NCBI GenBank assembly: GCA_015146655.1
Contig: VKHL01000101.1
Span: forward strand, 39,722 to 103,721
Reading direction: 5' to 3'
DNA length: 64,000 bases
Origin: Ochromonas danica
Taxonomy: Eukaryota > Sar > Chrysophyceae > Chromulinales > Chromulinaceae
Shown: piece by piece, positions 32,656-43,522 of the stretch
How positions within the stretch are numbered: position 1 is the first letter of the stretch
How the letters are laid out: each line of letters starts with the position of its first letter
Notes under the pieces: model-generated
Told to the model about the DNA's origin: nothing
Databases searched by the model: none
What the model saw: only the letters and a program-made list of their open reading frames with translations
Program-made: the position numbers and the translations under genes

Positions 32656-34610
32656 TCATTTGTATACAATGTGTACATGAGGATGATTAAGGACATCCAA
32701 ATGGTTGATTTCAAACTTCGAGCAGAGATAGTCCAAACACTCTCTACCATCAAACAACCTCACAAGTTCATTCAGCCAATCCTTCTTAGCTTCTAGGTTT
32801 AAGCTATCATGGGTGGTCATATGATGTTGACTAGGTATAGAAGTCATTGAACCTGATGGACCTGTGCTCATGATGCTCTTATTCGATACTTTCTTGGATA
32901 ACTTAACAAACTTATGTTCTGTACCATAATAACCAGCAGTAGCAGGTGAGGGAGAAGAAGCAGGGGCAGAACCTGCTGTAGTACCATCAGTTGTTGTTGT
33001 TATAGTGTTGTCTTGTTGGTTCCCACCAACTGACATTTGAGACATGGATTGACTCATGGGATCTGGTCCAAGATAGACTGGATATTCATGTACTCTTGTG
33101 ATAATCTCCTTGTGTTGTAAGAAGGCTAATAATCGTACTAAGTCAACAATTTTAAACAAATTGTCAAGAAACTTGTTACGATGTTGTAAGACAATATGAC
33201 AAAGACGATGACCAGGATGAAGATCTGCAATAAGAGAGATCAAAGCTGTACAGAGTAGACGGTAAGATGGAAGTTGTCCACCTGATGTTGGTAACACAAT
33301 ACCATGTTTAGCAGAGGATGAAGAGGATGATAAGCGTTCGGTAGTAGTAGAAGGGGTAGTACTAGACACCACCGTGTTGGTAGTGTTAGTGGTAGTCGCA
33401 GTGGTAGTAGTAGTCATAGGGATAGGAGATGGTGCAGAACTTCGGATTAATTCCGTCTCACTACCACGTGATGACATGATACTGACATCTTCATTAGATA
33501 TTAACTCATTATTCTTCGGATAAAGGAAATAAGGAAGAAGAGAAGGATAGAGAGAGAAGGCTACCATTTCATGCTCAACATCAGGTCTAGCTAAGATATC
33601 CCATGCTTCTTCATCAACTAATTGATAGATATTAGTAAACTTGAAGATATCTGAGAGAATGACAACTTTATGATGGACTAAGATTAATAGAGCACGTTTG
33701 ACACATTCAATATCCATTACAACTTCACGTGCTAGTTTACGTACATGTGAGATACCATCAATATGCATTAATAAATGTTGAAGTGAGATTTCACATGGTA
33801 GTTTTGTTAGATCAATATAGTTATGTACGATAACAGGTACATGATAATCTTCAACAGTCATGTTTGTAATCTCTGGGAGATGATAGAGTAAGATATTAAA
33901 ATAGGATTTACTTGGTAAAGGAGAAGTGGAAGTATGACAAAAGATAGCTTTAGAGGATTTGGTTAGATCATGGAAAAGTCGTTGAAAGATTGAAGTCATC
34001 TCAACTTTTAACTCTTGATTACGAGTTAGAAATTCATGTTCTACCTATTACCATCAATAGAGAGCATAAGGAAAAGGATAAGGAAACAAGAGGAGGAGGA
34101 GGAGGAGGAGGAGGAGGAGGAAGATGAATGAAAGACACACAAAAACACAACACATACTAACTACTACTAGTACTGTATATAGACTATCTGTTATAGTTTT
34201 GTGCAAAACCAGAAATTGTATGTTTTGAGTGTATGGGGTGTAGTCTAGAAGAAAGATAGAGCCTAGAGTCTTACCTCCATAGCAACAAAAGTTGATGCAA
34301 TTTTCTTTAAAGCTCTTCCATAGATTTCAACATCAGCATAATGTTGTAATACTAAAGAGAAAGAGAAAGTGATGGAATTACGGAAGTATTTAGGATTCTC
34401 CACGGTAGAAGACCAAGAGAGAAGATGATAATCTTCCATGGCCACCCTGACGACACGATTACAGTATTCTTTGTCTAGAATGACATACTGGGAGAAAGAA
34501 TCGAAAGTTTCGGGTTGCAGGCTGTCGGGAGGATACCAAATCTTCAACTGAGGACCAATAATCTTGTCAAATTCAGAGTAGGCTATGGCAATAATATCTC
34601 TGTAGCTCAT
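32656..34610 (-). CDS. NPRL2: GATOR1 complex subunit NPRL2-like
   Basis: Nitrogen permease regulator 2-like, part of the GATOR1 GTPase-activating complex that turns TORC1 off on amino-acid shortage (family knowledge). Two exons, 34275..34610 and 32656..34044, give 574 residues (human about 380; the extra length is a Ser/Thr-rich insert). The start MSYRDIIAIAYSEFDKIIGPQL and YCNRVVRVAMEDYHLLSWS follow the NPR2 longin-type domain. The second exon opens with VEHEFLTRNQELK and contains MTVEDYHVPVIVHNYIDL and a winged-helix-like part near the C-terminus. The 230-bp intron contains a GGA microsatellite. Subfamily judged from the N-terminal domain. Good confidence. Confidence 0.83.
34090..34124. repeat. 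GGA triplet microsatellite in NPRL2 intron
   Basis: About nine GGA repeats (plus strand) within the single intron of the NPRL2 gene. Confidence 0.85.
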
Positions 34611-34825
34611 GACTGATTTCGTGCTGGAAGAGAGATAGTAGCTAGTGTCTAATAGAGATATCTGATATCGATGATGATTATGAAGCATCAAGAGCTCTTG
34701 ATGAGGTTTGGGTGAGTGACATGCAACAAGGTGACTTATAAGTGATAAAAAGCGAGTTTCATGACTTTTTAATCAGTGAAAACGGTGTGGTGTAATCCCA
34801 CTTGACGCACTGTACTTTCTATAAG

Positions 34826-37800
34826 CTATAGATCATTAGCATGGTCACTGGTTTTCTTTAAGGCCTCATCGTCATTGGAGTTATTCCTCACATATCTTCG
34901 CAGCTCCGCAGCAATGTTTTGCAGAAGCACATACTCAGTCTGCAAGAACTGCAAGGAAGCGCTGTGTCTATACATACAGCGGAGAGGAACATTAACATGA
35001 TAGGCAAAGTCCAAGAGAACAACTCTGATGAAACACTTACTTAACCGCGGTGAGAGCAGTGGAGTGTTCTTGAATGATATTGTGAATGTGGCTCAGAAGA
35101 TGTTGGGCAAGAGGAGGAGACATCAAGCCAATCTGTTTCTGCCGGATCGCTTCCAAATGTCCATTACTCTGTAGGCGTATCATAAAAATGGTGAGTATGG
35201 CTAAAAGGATATGTAATAAAACTGTTCTACAGCACCTGGAAAGATAAGAAGGCCAGCAGCTGAGGGGTAATAGGCCATCGCACGCACGTCTCATGATATC
35301 GGGAAGTTGCAGAAATGCCAAAGTGCTGTCACAGCAAGAAAAGAAGTAAATCAATGAGTGTAACCAGTTATCTCTGATAAAACAGAGCAGTCATCTTACT
35401 CTGAGAAAATTCTTTAACCCTTGGTTTTCCCATTCCTGAACTTGCTCGGGGGTGATGGGAAAGCGAAGATTAACGCAGTCATGGCTATTGTTTTCCAAAA
35501 CAAAGCCATGATAGAGGAAATAGATGTGATTGGGCTGGCCATAGTTCTCAAAAAGCTGTTCTCCTTCACCAAAGTCATCACCTATAACAGAAAAAAGAAA
35601 ATAAGACAAAACTAAGAATAGTAGAACGAAGAAACTCGCCTGCTCGAGTAACAGCAAAGTTGCCATCTTCACTCAATGCCGTAGAATGTAAAACGGAAGG
35701 ATCTTTTCCTTCTCTACAGTTGATGAAGTCTAACATAGGCACCAAATGTCTCTTCCCATCCCACCAAATTGAGCGACTGTCTAAGATAGCAGTTGCCCAG
35801 CGGTAGTTGTTGAACGTCATCACATCCCCGAAAAAGTCCCTAACTTGTGAAATGTTCTGAATGAAATCGAATTTGCGATACACAGACTGTTGATAGCTTA
35901 AAGCAGCATGCTGAAGAGAACTGACTGGAAGGCGGAGCTGCAGCTGCTCTACGGTCCAAAGAATAGGAATATCCAGATCTTCTTCTCGGGGCAGTACCTT
36001 GAGATATGGCCAGAAGAAAGATTTTTCTTTCATGACAAAAGTTTCGTGCAACAAAAAGAAAAGCAATTCATGGAAATCGTCCCTGCTTCGATAGATACTA
36101 TTCAGTTGCAAAAGAAGATTATGCACAGGGCAAGCCGGAGAGTTTGCCTTGTCTGAGTCCATTATCAGGTTCGTGGGCACACCCAGATAGAGTTCCCCTC
36201 GGCTAACCTTGCCGGTGGTTACTACACCAATTCGATAGTGCTCCATTGGTACTGCTTTGATGAGACTAGGGCGAGGCGAATGACTGTTGAACCAATCGTT
36301 AAATCGCTGCAATGACACTTCAATAGAAGAATCGTCTGATGTAGCACTAGAGGGAGTCTGGATTGTGTCTAGCTGCACGTTTTCCTCATAGCTATTGCGT
36401 CGGATGAGAAAGTCGCAGTCGACCTGTAGTTGAGAACATAGTGACAAATAGAGGCGTTTGTTTGCTAGACGATATCGTACAGCCACTTCGTGATGCAAAT
36501 AACTGATGAAAGCAGAAGAACTTTCATCCAATCCCTTCATCGAAGCCTGCAAATTGGCCAGCATTTCCACATCCTCATGAATGGTTGTCTCCGTCGCCAC
36601 TGCTTTGACATTGAAATTGAATACCTGTCGTAACAAATTCCAAGTTCGGCGACCTAATTCAATAGACTCTTGTCGTGAAACCGTGGAGGATGAGAGGTCC
36701 GGTTTGACATCAATATACTCGTCTTCTTCGTCCTCCACTTCAGCCAAGGCATTTTGTCTTTCAATAGCAGAATCATCTTTACCAGAAAATCGATCTGATA
36801 CATATTGCTCTACTGAAGCAAAACCACATTGATCGAAGATCTTATTCCAATCTTTCTTACTCTTATCTGTCACAGCCTTCAAGCAGACATTCATTTCATC
36901 TTCATTCATTGCTAAAGTTGCTAAATAAACAATAATATGTTTAGAAAATGGACGGCGTTCACCAACACAAGAGGGATAAATAGTCTTCAATTGCAAGGCT
37001 TCTAATAACTTTCTCTTGGATGAGATGATTCCTCCCGCCACAACAGACAAAATTGCTTTTTCACCTCCAACTACCACACAATGGAAGGGATTCTTATTTG
37101 GTACAAATCCATGATACTTCACATAGATCTCATTATTATTATCACCATAATCTTCAAATAATTGCAATCCTTTCACTTGACTACGATCAGCATAGACTGT
37201 GATAGATCCGGTCGACTTGTCTAAAACATGATGTTTTAAAAAGAATTCTCCACTATTAGCTTCACGCTTTTCATAATGTGTTTCATAATTAAATAAATCT
37301 GCCATAGGAGCTAGATAGACTTCACCACGGAATCGTAATCCACGAGAATTGATTATAGTGGATGCCCAAACATAGTCCTCATAGGTAATAGCAGAGAGAA
37401 GAGAAGGCAGGGGATTAACACTTTCATTCCTTTTAGACTGAAAAGATACGAATTCTTCTTCAAGGCTTTGTTGAAGTTGTAATGCTTCTTTTTCTAAAGA
37501 TTCGTTTTGAAGTTCTTTCAGTTCTTCTAAACTAAAAGTCAGTAAAGAAGGGACATGTTTAGGTAAGACTTCAAGATAGTCTTTGAAAGTTGTATGAGGA
37601 TGATATCTTTCATATAGAATCCATAATGTTAAGGCAACTTCTGATTGGAAAACTTGAAAGATTGTACGAAGATCAGAATTTGCTGATGATTTCATTTTTC
37701 CTAATGAGAAAATAATAGAAGAAGGTACGGATAAGATGAGTTGATCACTTTCAATTGATTCATAGGCTTCTAATCCTCTACCCATGCCTTCATAGCTATT

Positions 37801-37977
37801 GACATGAACACCTTTCAAAATGCCTCCTTGAGATTTGAACCATTTCTCAAATTTCTTGGAAATAACAGACTCTTCATTATCATTACTTCTCACCGCTAAT
37901 GTTTCCTTCCACCAAAAGCTGCAGAGTGTCAACACCAACACCACCACAACTACCCAAGAGTAAATGGTTACTCTCAT
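34826..37977 (-). CDS. Double SET-domain protein (SETD3/Rubisco-LSMT type), membrane-anchored or secreted
   Basis: Protein-lysine/histidine methyltransferase-like. Five exons: 35640..37977, 35400..35581, 35236..35325, 35041..35168 and 34826..34967, giving 959 residues. The ATG at 37977 begins MRVTIYSWVVVVVLVLTLCSFW, a signal peptide or anchor. Two SET units follow. The first (about 45-310) has WASTIINSRGLRF, PMADLFNYE and LFEDYGDNNNEIY. The second (about 570-870) has WATAILDSRSI, PMLDFINC and, across intron 1, LFENYGQPNHIYF. Both keep the DxxNh and ENYG elements of LSMT/SETD3 SET domains. Intron 1 (58 bp) begins with GC, not GT. The C-terminus is a helical substrate-binding-like region. Duplicate SET domains plus a secretory N-terminus are unusual. 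Confidence 0.82.
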
Positions 37978-37985
37978 TTTCAACG

Positions 37986-38918
37986 ATGAACACAGAGAGA
38001 ATGATCGGCTCAGATCTGAGATGGAAACTGCTGCTCTGTGGGTTGTTAACTTATGACACCAATTTCATTCCATGGAATCCGGAATGGATTGAAAATGAAA
38101 ATCTGTCCTCACTCACCATGTCTAGCACTGTCTCTTCATTCTTCATTCATATTTTAGGAAAGATGAGTGGTATTGAGTCTTTACAGTCAATACTAATTAA
38201 AACCACTTTGGCCTTTGTAGGCACTAACTTGGATGAAGTGGTGGTTTTGATCGCATTTTATGCGCAGGCTGTGGCCGACTCCAACATTCTGTCAGTCTGG
38301 GAGATCTCTCTGGGCCAATTCTTGGCTTTCACTATCATTATGGTGATGTCTTTGTTCGCAGGGGTAGTTGGAAGTATAGCTCTACGAAAGTATGTCTCTC
38401 TGTTGGGTTTACTTCCTTTGTTCTTGGGCATGTATGATCTATACAAGGTATGTCACTACTGGTATGGTAGATGTCAACAACACGGTGACTCTGGTAATAT
38501 GAGAGAATGTCCCAATAAGTCTGATTATGGCACTGTGGAGGATTTGTCAGATATAGAAGAGCGTAGTGACGACTCTCTGCCCACTAACCCGTCATCGCAT
38601 GCTGGTAGCTGGGCTTCGTCCCAGTCTTTCTTCAACAGAAACATTCTCATGGTGGCAACAGTGCTTCTTTCTGATGGAGCAGAAGAGATCGGGGTTTTCT
38701 CTGCCATCATCGGAACTTCAGTATCTGCAGCCAAGCTAGTCTCCATATTCTTGCTGTGCTATTTGCTGCTCTCCTTACAGTGCCTACTTGCTCATGGAGT
38801 GGTTCATCTCACCAATGTTCAGGTTCTCTGCCGCTATTCAAAGAATATGTTTCCTTTCTTATTAATCGGTCTTGGTGTGTATGTGTTGCAAGACAGTGTC
38901 TTAGTTACTGCTCTGTAG
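37986..38918 (+). CDS. CadD-like cadmium-resistance/cation transporter family membrane protein
   Basis: Intronless, 310 residues from the ATG at 37986 (a second ATG is at 38001). Five or six membrane helices in two halves. The first half has FVGTNLDEVVVLIAFYAQ and the second MVATVLLSDGAEEIGVFSAII; these paired acidic, polar helices are typical of CadD/LysE-type carriers. LLGLLPLFLGMYDLYK in the middle and FLLIGLGVYVLQDS at the end match the conserved 'P-LGL' and 'GLGIYIL' elements. Between the halves lies a soluble acidic loop (about 155-215). CadD proteins are mainly bacterial, so this is a noteworthy eukaryotic member. Transported ion unknown. Divergent from the SET gene with only 8 bp between ATGs. 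Confidence 0.7.
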   Translation: MNTERMIGSDLRWKLLLCGLLTYDTNFIPWNPEWIENENLSSLTMSSTVSSFFIHILGKMSGIESLQSILIKTTLAFVGTNLDEVVVLIAFYAQAVADSNILSVWEISLGQFLAFTIIMVMSLFAGVVGSIALRKYVSLLGLLPLFLGMYDLYKVCHYWYGRCQQHGDSGNMRECPNKSDYGTVEDLSDIEERSDDSLPTNPSSHAGSWASSQSFFNRNILMVATVLLSDGAEEIGVFSAIIGTSVSAAKLVSIFLLCYLLLSLQCLLAHGVVHLTNVQVLCRYSKNMFPFLLIGLGVYVLQDSVLVTAL

Positions 38919-39316
38919 TACAGCCATTAGCATTAGCACAGCTACAGTAGATGCTGTGTCTCCAACAGCTGATCGTTCTGTCTCTGGTATTATTAGCGAC
39001 AACAATCGATATGCTTTTATCTTCTCTTAGCAACATAGCTTGCAAATTATCTTACCGTCAGCTTCGATGCAAATTTTATTCTTCACATGGTTTTATGCAA
39101 TTCTAATATATGTACCAAATACTCCTTCTGTAAGTTATAACGAAGAGATTAAATATAATATAATTCGATCTATTGGGGGAAAGAGGTGTTTGTGAATAGG
39201 AAAAATCCATTTAGATGAATTCCACGTGGATTCCATCGTTATTCCACCTCAGCATTCCACAACAACATTTCATTTTCCACTTCATTCAGTTGTTGTGATT
39301 TATAGCTTAGTCTAGA
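38919..39316. other. Intergenic, no gene seen
   Basis: About 400 bp with several ATTCCAC motifs (39220-39280) just before the next gene, probably in its promoter. No coding signal. Confidence 0.45.
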
Positions 39317-42081
39317 ATGTGGAGGTATCTTTTAATCTTGTCACTCTATCCTAATCTATTTCATGGGAATGCCTATCATCACGTCAACTCAATAGAAAGA
39401 GAGAATAGTAGGTTAATATTAGGACAATTCTACCTATCATCTAACAGTTCCATTACCACCACAGAGAACAGGAACAGCAGCACTGTATGGTCAACCTCCT
39501 TCACCACTACAACCACAAGTAGAACAATAGCACAAGAGATGCTGTGGTCGAGATCTCTACAATGCCTAGGATCTCATGGCTCTTCTTCCTCTTCACAGCT
39601 GCTGGCACAACAAACCATACAAAACAGAATAACAGATTTTCTACCACTCTCACTTCTTCAACTTGCCACAACCTTACAATCAACTAATATCCCTCTCAAT
39701 CAATGCTTAGATGATAGTATCCTCATTGCTGAATGTGGTCATTCTATGAGAAGATCTATTGAAGATGAAGAAATCTGGCATCACCTCACATTACTCACTT
39801 GTCCATGGAATTATGCTGCAGCAATTAACTATGCTTTCACGTTAGAATATCTTGGTCATTATCATGCTGCCAAAGGAGTGTTTACAGACTGTGTAAACAT
39901 AACAGGATGCTTTGGATGTTGGTTACATGGAATGCTCGTCTCTCCTTTAGTCTTACACTCACTAGAACAAGGACAAAATGTCTATCTTAATATCCTTGCT
40001 GACTTCTATTCCTTCTTACTAAACACCAAGAAAACTATATTAGTAAGTAATCTAGTAGAAGATATCTACTTAACACTACGAGAACTACCTGTCAATATCC
40101 ATTATTTAGGATATAATGCAGGCTTTATTTTGGAGTTATTAAGTAGATCTATTACGAGATCCTATTCCCATCTGATCATGCCATTCTATACTAAGAAAAC
40201 AGCTATTACTACGTCTTCTACTAGACTTTATTATGGAGGGCAGAGAGTAGAGCGTAAGCCTCTTCGACTTGGAGTGATCTCAGGTGAGGGTTAGATCAGA
40301 GACAGACATGGTCTACTAGAGTGGTCTCATCATAGTGGATGTTGTTGTTGTTGTTGTTATTGTTAGAATACGTTGGTAACACAAGTCCAGGACTTTGTGT
40401 AGATGTCTGGTTACCATTATTAGCCAAGAGATGGAAAGAGAGAATCAATTTGATCTTTTTTGATCGTTATGGATTGATTACTGTCGCTGCTGATCGGATA
40501 AGAAGTGCAGCTCAAGAAGTGATTGTTCTCAATGATCAGCATCTTTCTAGTGCTGTAGAGGCTATTGGTCGTGCTGATATTGATGTGTTACTCTTCATGG
40601 CGTTGGGTACAGAGAAGTTTTCCTTTCTACTCTCTCATTTCAGGTGAATGAATGAATGCATTACTCTACTAGTCTTGTTGTTGTTGACATGGCCTTTGTT
40701 GACTTGTGGGTATTGATTGAATAGACTAGCACCTGTACAAGTGGTTATTGGAGTGGGGCATCCAGTGTCATCAGGTGTAGAGGTTGTAGACTATATTGTA
40801 CTTCCTGCAGCTATGATGAGACAACCATTTGTTCATGAAATAGCACATAGTAGTAGTAATGGTAGTAGCAAGGGCTTTCCTTTTCCAGTCAATGCCTTAA
40901 GATGTGCTTTCGAAGCCTATACATGTCGAGGAAGGAAGTTACAACAAAGTAGCTTGGATCATGCTATTGTTGTCAATCAATCCTTAGAACAATGTATGGT
41001 TCCAACAGGTTGTTTAGACTATCCCATAGGAATGCCTACTTATCGTGAGCAGGTTGTTCTATTTGATTCTATGAGTTACTATCTTGAAGAACCAAAAAGA
41101 TTTCAATATCCTGAAGAAACTCTTGTAACTATTCGTAGGATTGAAAACTATCGTCCACATAGTCAAGATCCATATCATTCTTTATCATGTGACTATATTA
41201 ATGCCAAGTTAATAGCTATTGGTATTCATCCAAGTAATCTCACTAATCCAAACAATCTGGAAGGATTAGTAGCAGAAGAGTTAGGGTGTATTATTAGTAC
41301 TACTAGTAGCAGTAGTAGTGCTATACAACAATCTGATAACACTACTATGACAGAAGAGATGATGATCATTACAACACCACGTACAGTGCATCTGTTTCAT
41401 AGCATGCAATATGTCAAGAAACTTCACCCTCTATTTGATGATATTCTTCTCTCTTTATTAGAATCAGATCCTTTTGTTAAAATTCTTCTTTTTGATGGTT
41501 TTTATCAACATGTTTGGAAACGTATTCAACGAGCATATTTTCATCGACAACAAGGTGATGATGATGGTGAGGATGATGATGTCAATATTCCGATGGAATG
41601 GCAAAGACGACTGATTGAGATTCCTCGTATAGATCATGTAGATTATCTTCTCCTAACAGCTCTGAGTGATGCTTTTCTTACACCTTTTCCTTATGGAGCA
41701 GGAATTACATCCAGTGAAGCAATTTCTCTTTGTCGTCCTCTTGTCATCCTTCCTGATGCATTTGCAACAATCAATTTTGCTCTTTCACAAGTACGTAGAT
41801 TAGGTTTACAAGATATTATGGCAACACATAGTAAAGATGAATATATTCAAGTTGCTATATGGATGGCTGAAAACAATATGTCACAACTATGTCATCGTAT
41901 AGAGAATGGAGGATATGATGACCAATATGATCAAGAGAGAAAGATTAATTTGTCTTATTGTCTGTCTCATAATAGTATTCATGACCTGGTTTGTAATCGG
42001 AAAACTTTGCTATTTGGTCATGAAGTAGTTGATGAGTCAGTGGAGGAGTGGGGCAGCTTTCTTCTGCGTATTGCCTCTTAA
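39317..42081 (+). CDS. GT41/O-GlcNAc-transferase-like glycosyltransferase with signal peptide
   Basis: Three exons, 39317..40283, 40367..40643 and 40725..42081, give 866 residues. A signal peptide is evident (MWRYLLILSLYPNLFHGNA). The C-terminal half resembles the catalytic region of SPINDLY/OGT-type proteins: LRLGVIS joined to EYVGNTSPGL, then DIDVLLFMALG, RLAPVQVVIGVGHPVSSG with DYIVLP (compare the OGT 'AP-Q-LGYPG-SG-DY' element), EQVVLFDS, the second Rossmann part VHLFHSMQYVKKLHP, and DHVDYLLLTALSDAFLTPFPYGAGITSSEA with SLCRPLVIL. The N-terminal half (about 100-300) is helical, with possible degenerate TPR-like repeats. It may be an ER/Golgi or extracellular glycosyltransferase; donor and acceptor unknown. 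The intron 1 end contains a GTT microsatellite. Confidence 0.75.
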
Positions 42082-42163
42082 CCTCTACTCCACTGGGCGC
42101 GGGACAGATCTGTCCAGTGGTAAAACAGGACAGATCTGTCCTGCGCAGTGGAGTAGAGGTTAA
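42078..42163. repeat. Long inverted repeat overlapping the GT41-like stop codon
   Basis: Left arm 42078-42115 and right arm 42128-42163 are reverse complements: the 18-base outer segment TTAACCTCTACTCCACTG and the 14-base inner segment GGACAGATCTGTCC match exactly; the 4-6 bases between them do not. The loop is 12 bases. The inner segment is itself a perfect palindrome and so occurs twice. The left arm starts with the TAA stop codon of the glycosyltransferase gene. Transcribed, it would form a strong hairpin. Confidence 0.92.
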
Positions 42164-42191
42164 AAGGTAGCAACCAGAAGTTGATAACAAC

Positions 42192-42860
42192 ATGCCGAAC
42201 CTTTGTCAACCCAAACCAAACATGTGAGTGCTCCATTCCATCGGAGGATATTCCTGACTTACAGCAGCAAGCGATGCTGTTGTGCGTGAACTTTCTCTGG
42301 TAAGCTGTCTCTTAAATTAGCTCCCCATATGACTGAACATCCTGAATCTTGTAGCAAGCCTGTGTTATGGGGTACAGATCATCAAGATGGTTGGTATATC
42401 TGTCAGGATCAACTGCTGTCAACATGTGGTGGTAGCAGTGGTAGTATGATGAGTAGTAGTAGCAGTGCTGCATGTCTCATGTATAGTTATAGACTAGGTC
42501 TGCTAGTTTTCTTCTTCTTTCTCCCACCACTTGCTATTAACAGTCATTTCATTCTCTTGGATATTTGGAGCTGACTGGTCATTTGATAATGCAGTTGAGG
42601 CTTTTGGTTGTGAAGTACATGGTTTTGATCCTTCAAGTCCTCTAAGGAGACAGCGATAACACCACTGACCAGCAATGCCTGCTCCCTAACAAGTTTCATG
42701 GTCTCTACCTACTTCAAGCAATATATTGACTATGCCGTTTCTATCCTAGCGAGCTCAAAGTCTTTCGTAATTGGGGGATTGGAGCTGCTGAGTATGCAAT
42801 CAATCAATCCATCCATCTGGTACTGTTCCTCAAGACTGGCCTGGTCTGGGTGATCCACCA
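42192..42860 (+). pseudogene. Decayed Methyltransf_22 (METTL24-like) gene fragment
   Basis: Pieces of a METTL24-like methyltransferase are visible: HQDGWYICQDQ and AACLMYSY (in 42329-42496), then after a likely intron (GTCTGC...TTGGAG, 42497-42569) ADWSFDNAVEAFGCEVHGFDPSS, the family's first conserved block. The frame ends soon after at a TAA (42657). A further conserved-looking NWGIGAAE lies at about 42769-42792 in another frame. The expected lysine/aspartate SAM-binding second half is absent. Joining an upstream mini-exon (42192-42226, then 42265-42299) puts a TGA in frame. Best read as a pseudogene; sequencing errors or an undetected intron are alternatives. Confidence 0.5.
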
Positions 42861-43522
42861 TTCTCTTTCAGCAATCCCGAGCCATGGATAGGATAGAACG
42901 TGGTCACTTTCCACGTTCAGGTGAAGAATGGACATGTGTCTCCATACCATACCTAAATTAATTGAGACTCACTGAAGAAGATCCTTTGGATTGCACAATG
43001 CTAATCATTGGTTAATTAATTGAATGTAACTCAATACATAGCTAATTCTTCACAAAAAGTACTACTAATCTGCAAACGTAAACAGTAATCTCATTAGTTT
43101 CAGTAAACACTACCCAGCATACGGAATCGCAGCATACTTCAGCCCTTCTTACCCATTAACAATCACCAGTGTGGCAACAACATCGTTAACTATCCCAGCA
43201 TTCCATCGATTGGAAATGCACCTCGACGATTACAAATATGTGGTGTTGATGATGATCTCTCCATCTCAATACAAAAGCATTCATTATACATGATGCCAAT
43301 CAAACCAAACCTACTAACTCCCCTCAATGATGAGCAATAAGTCAATCATTGAAAGAAGCGACCTACTAAAATATGAATAACACATTGTTCAATAGTAATC
43401 CTGACCATTCGCACTATAAGCTCAGGCTATTGCATGCAAAAGGAAGACGACAAAACACAAAGAAAAGGAAACACAGAAAAACACGAACTAGAGAACTGGA
43501 AATGTTGTTTCGAATCGACACG
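42861..43522. other. Intergenic, small hairpin, otherwise nothing seen
   Basis: About 660 bp without a recognised gene. AACGTGG and CCACGTT flank 7 bases at about 42897-42918, a small hairpin. A plus-strand frame at 43373-43795 overlaps the permease's last exon in antisense and is not considered coding. Confidence 0.45.
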
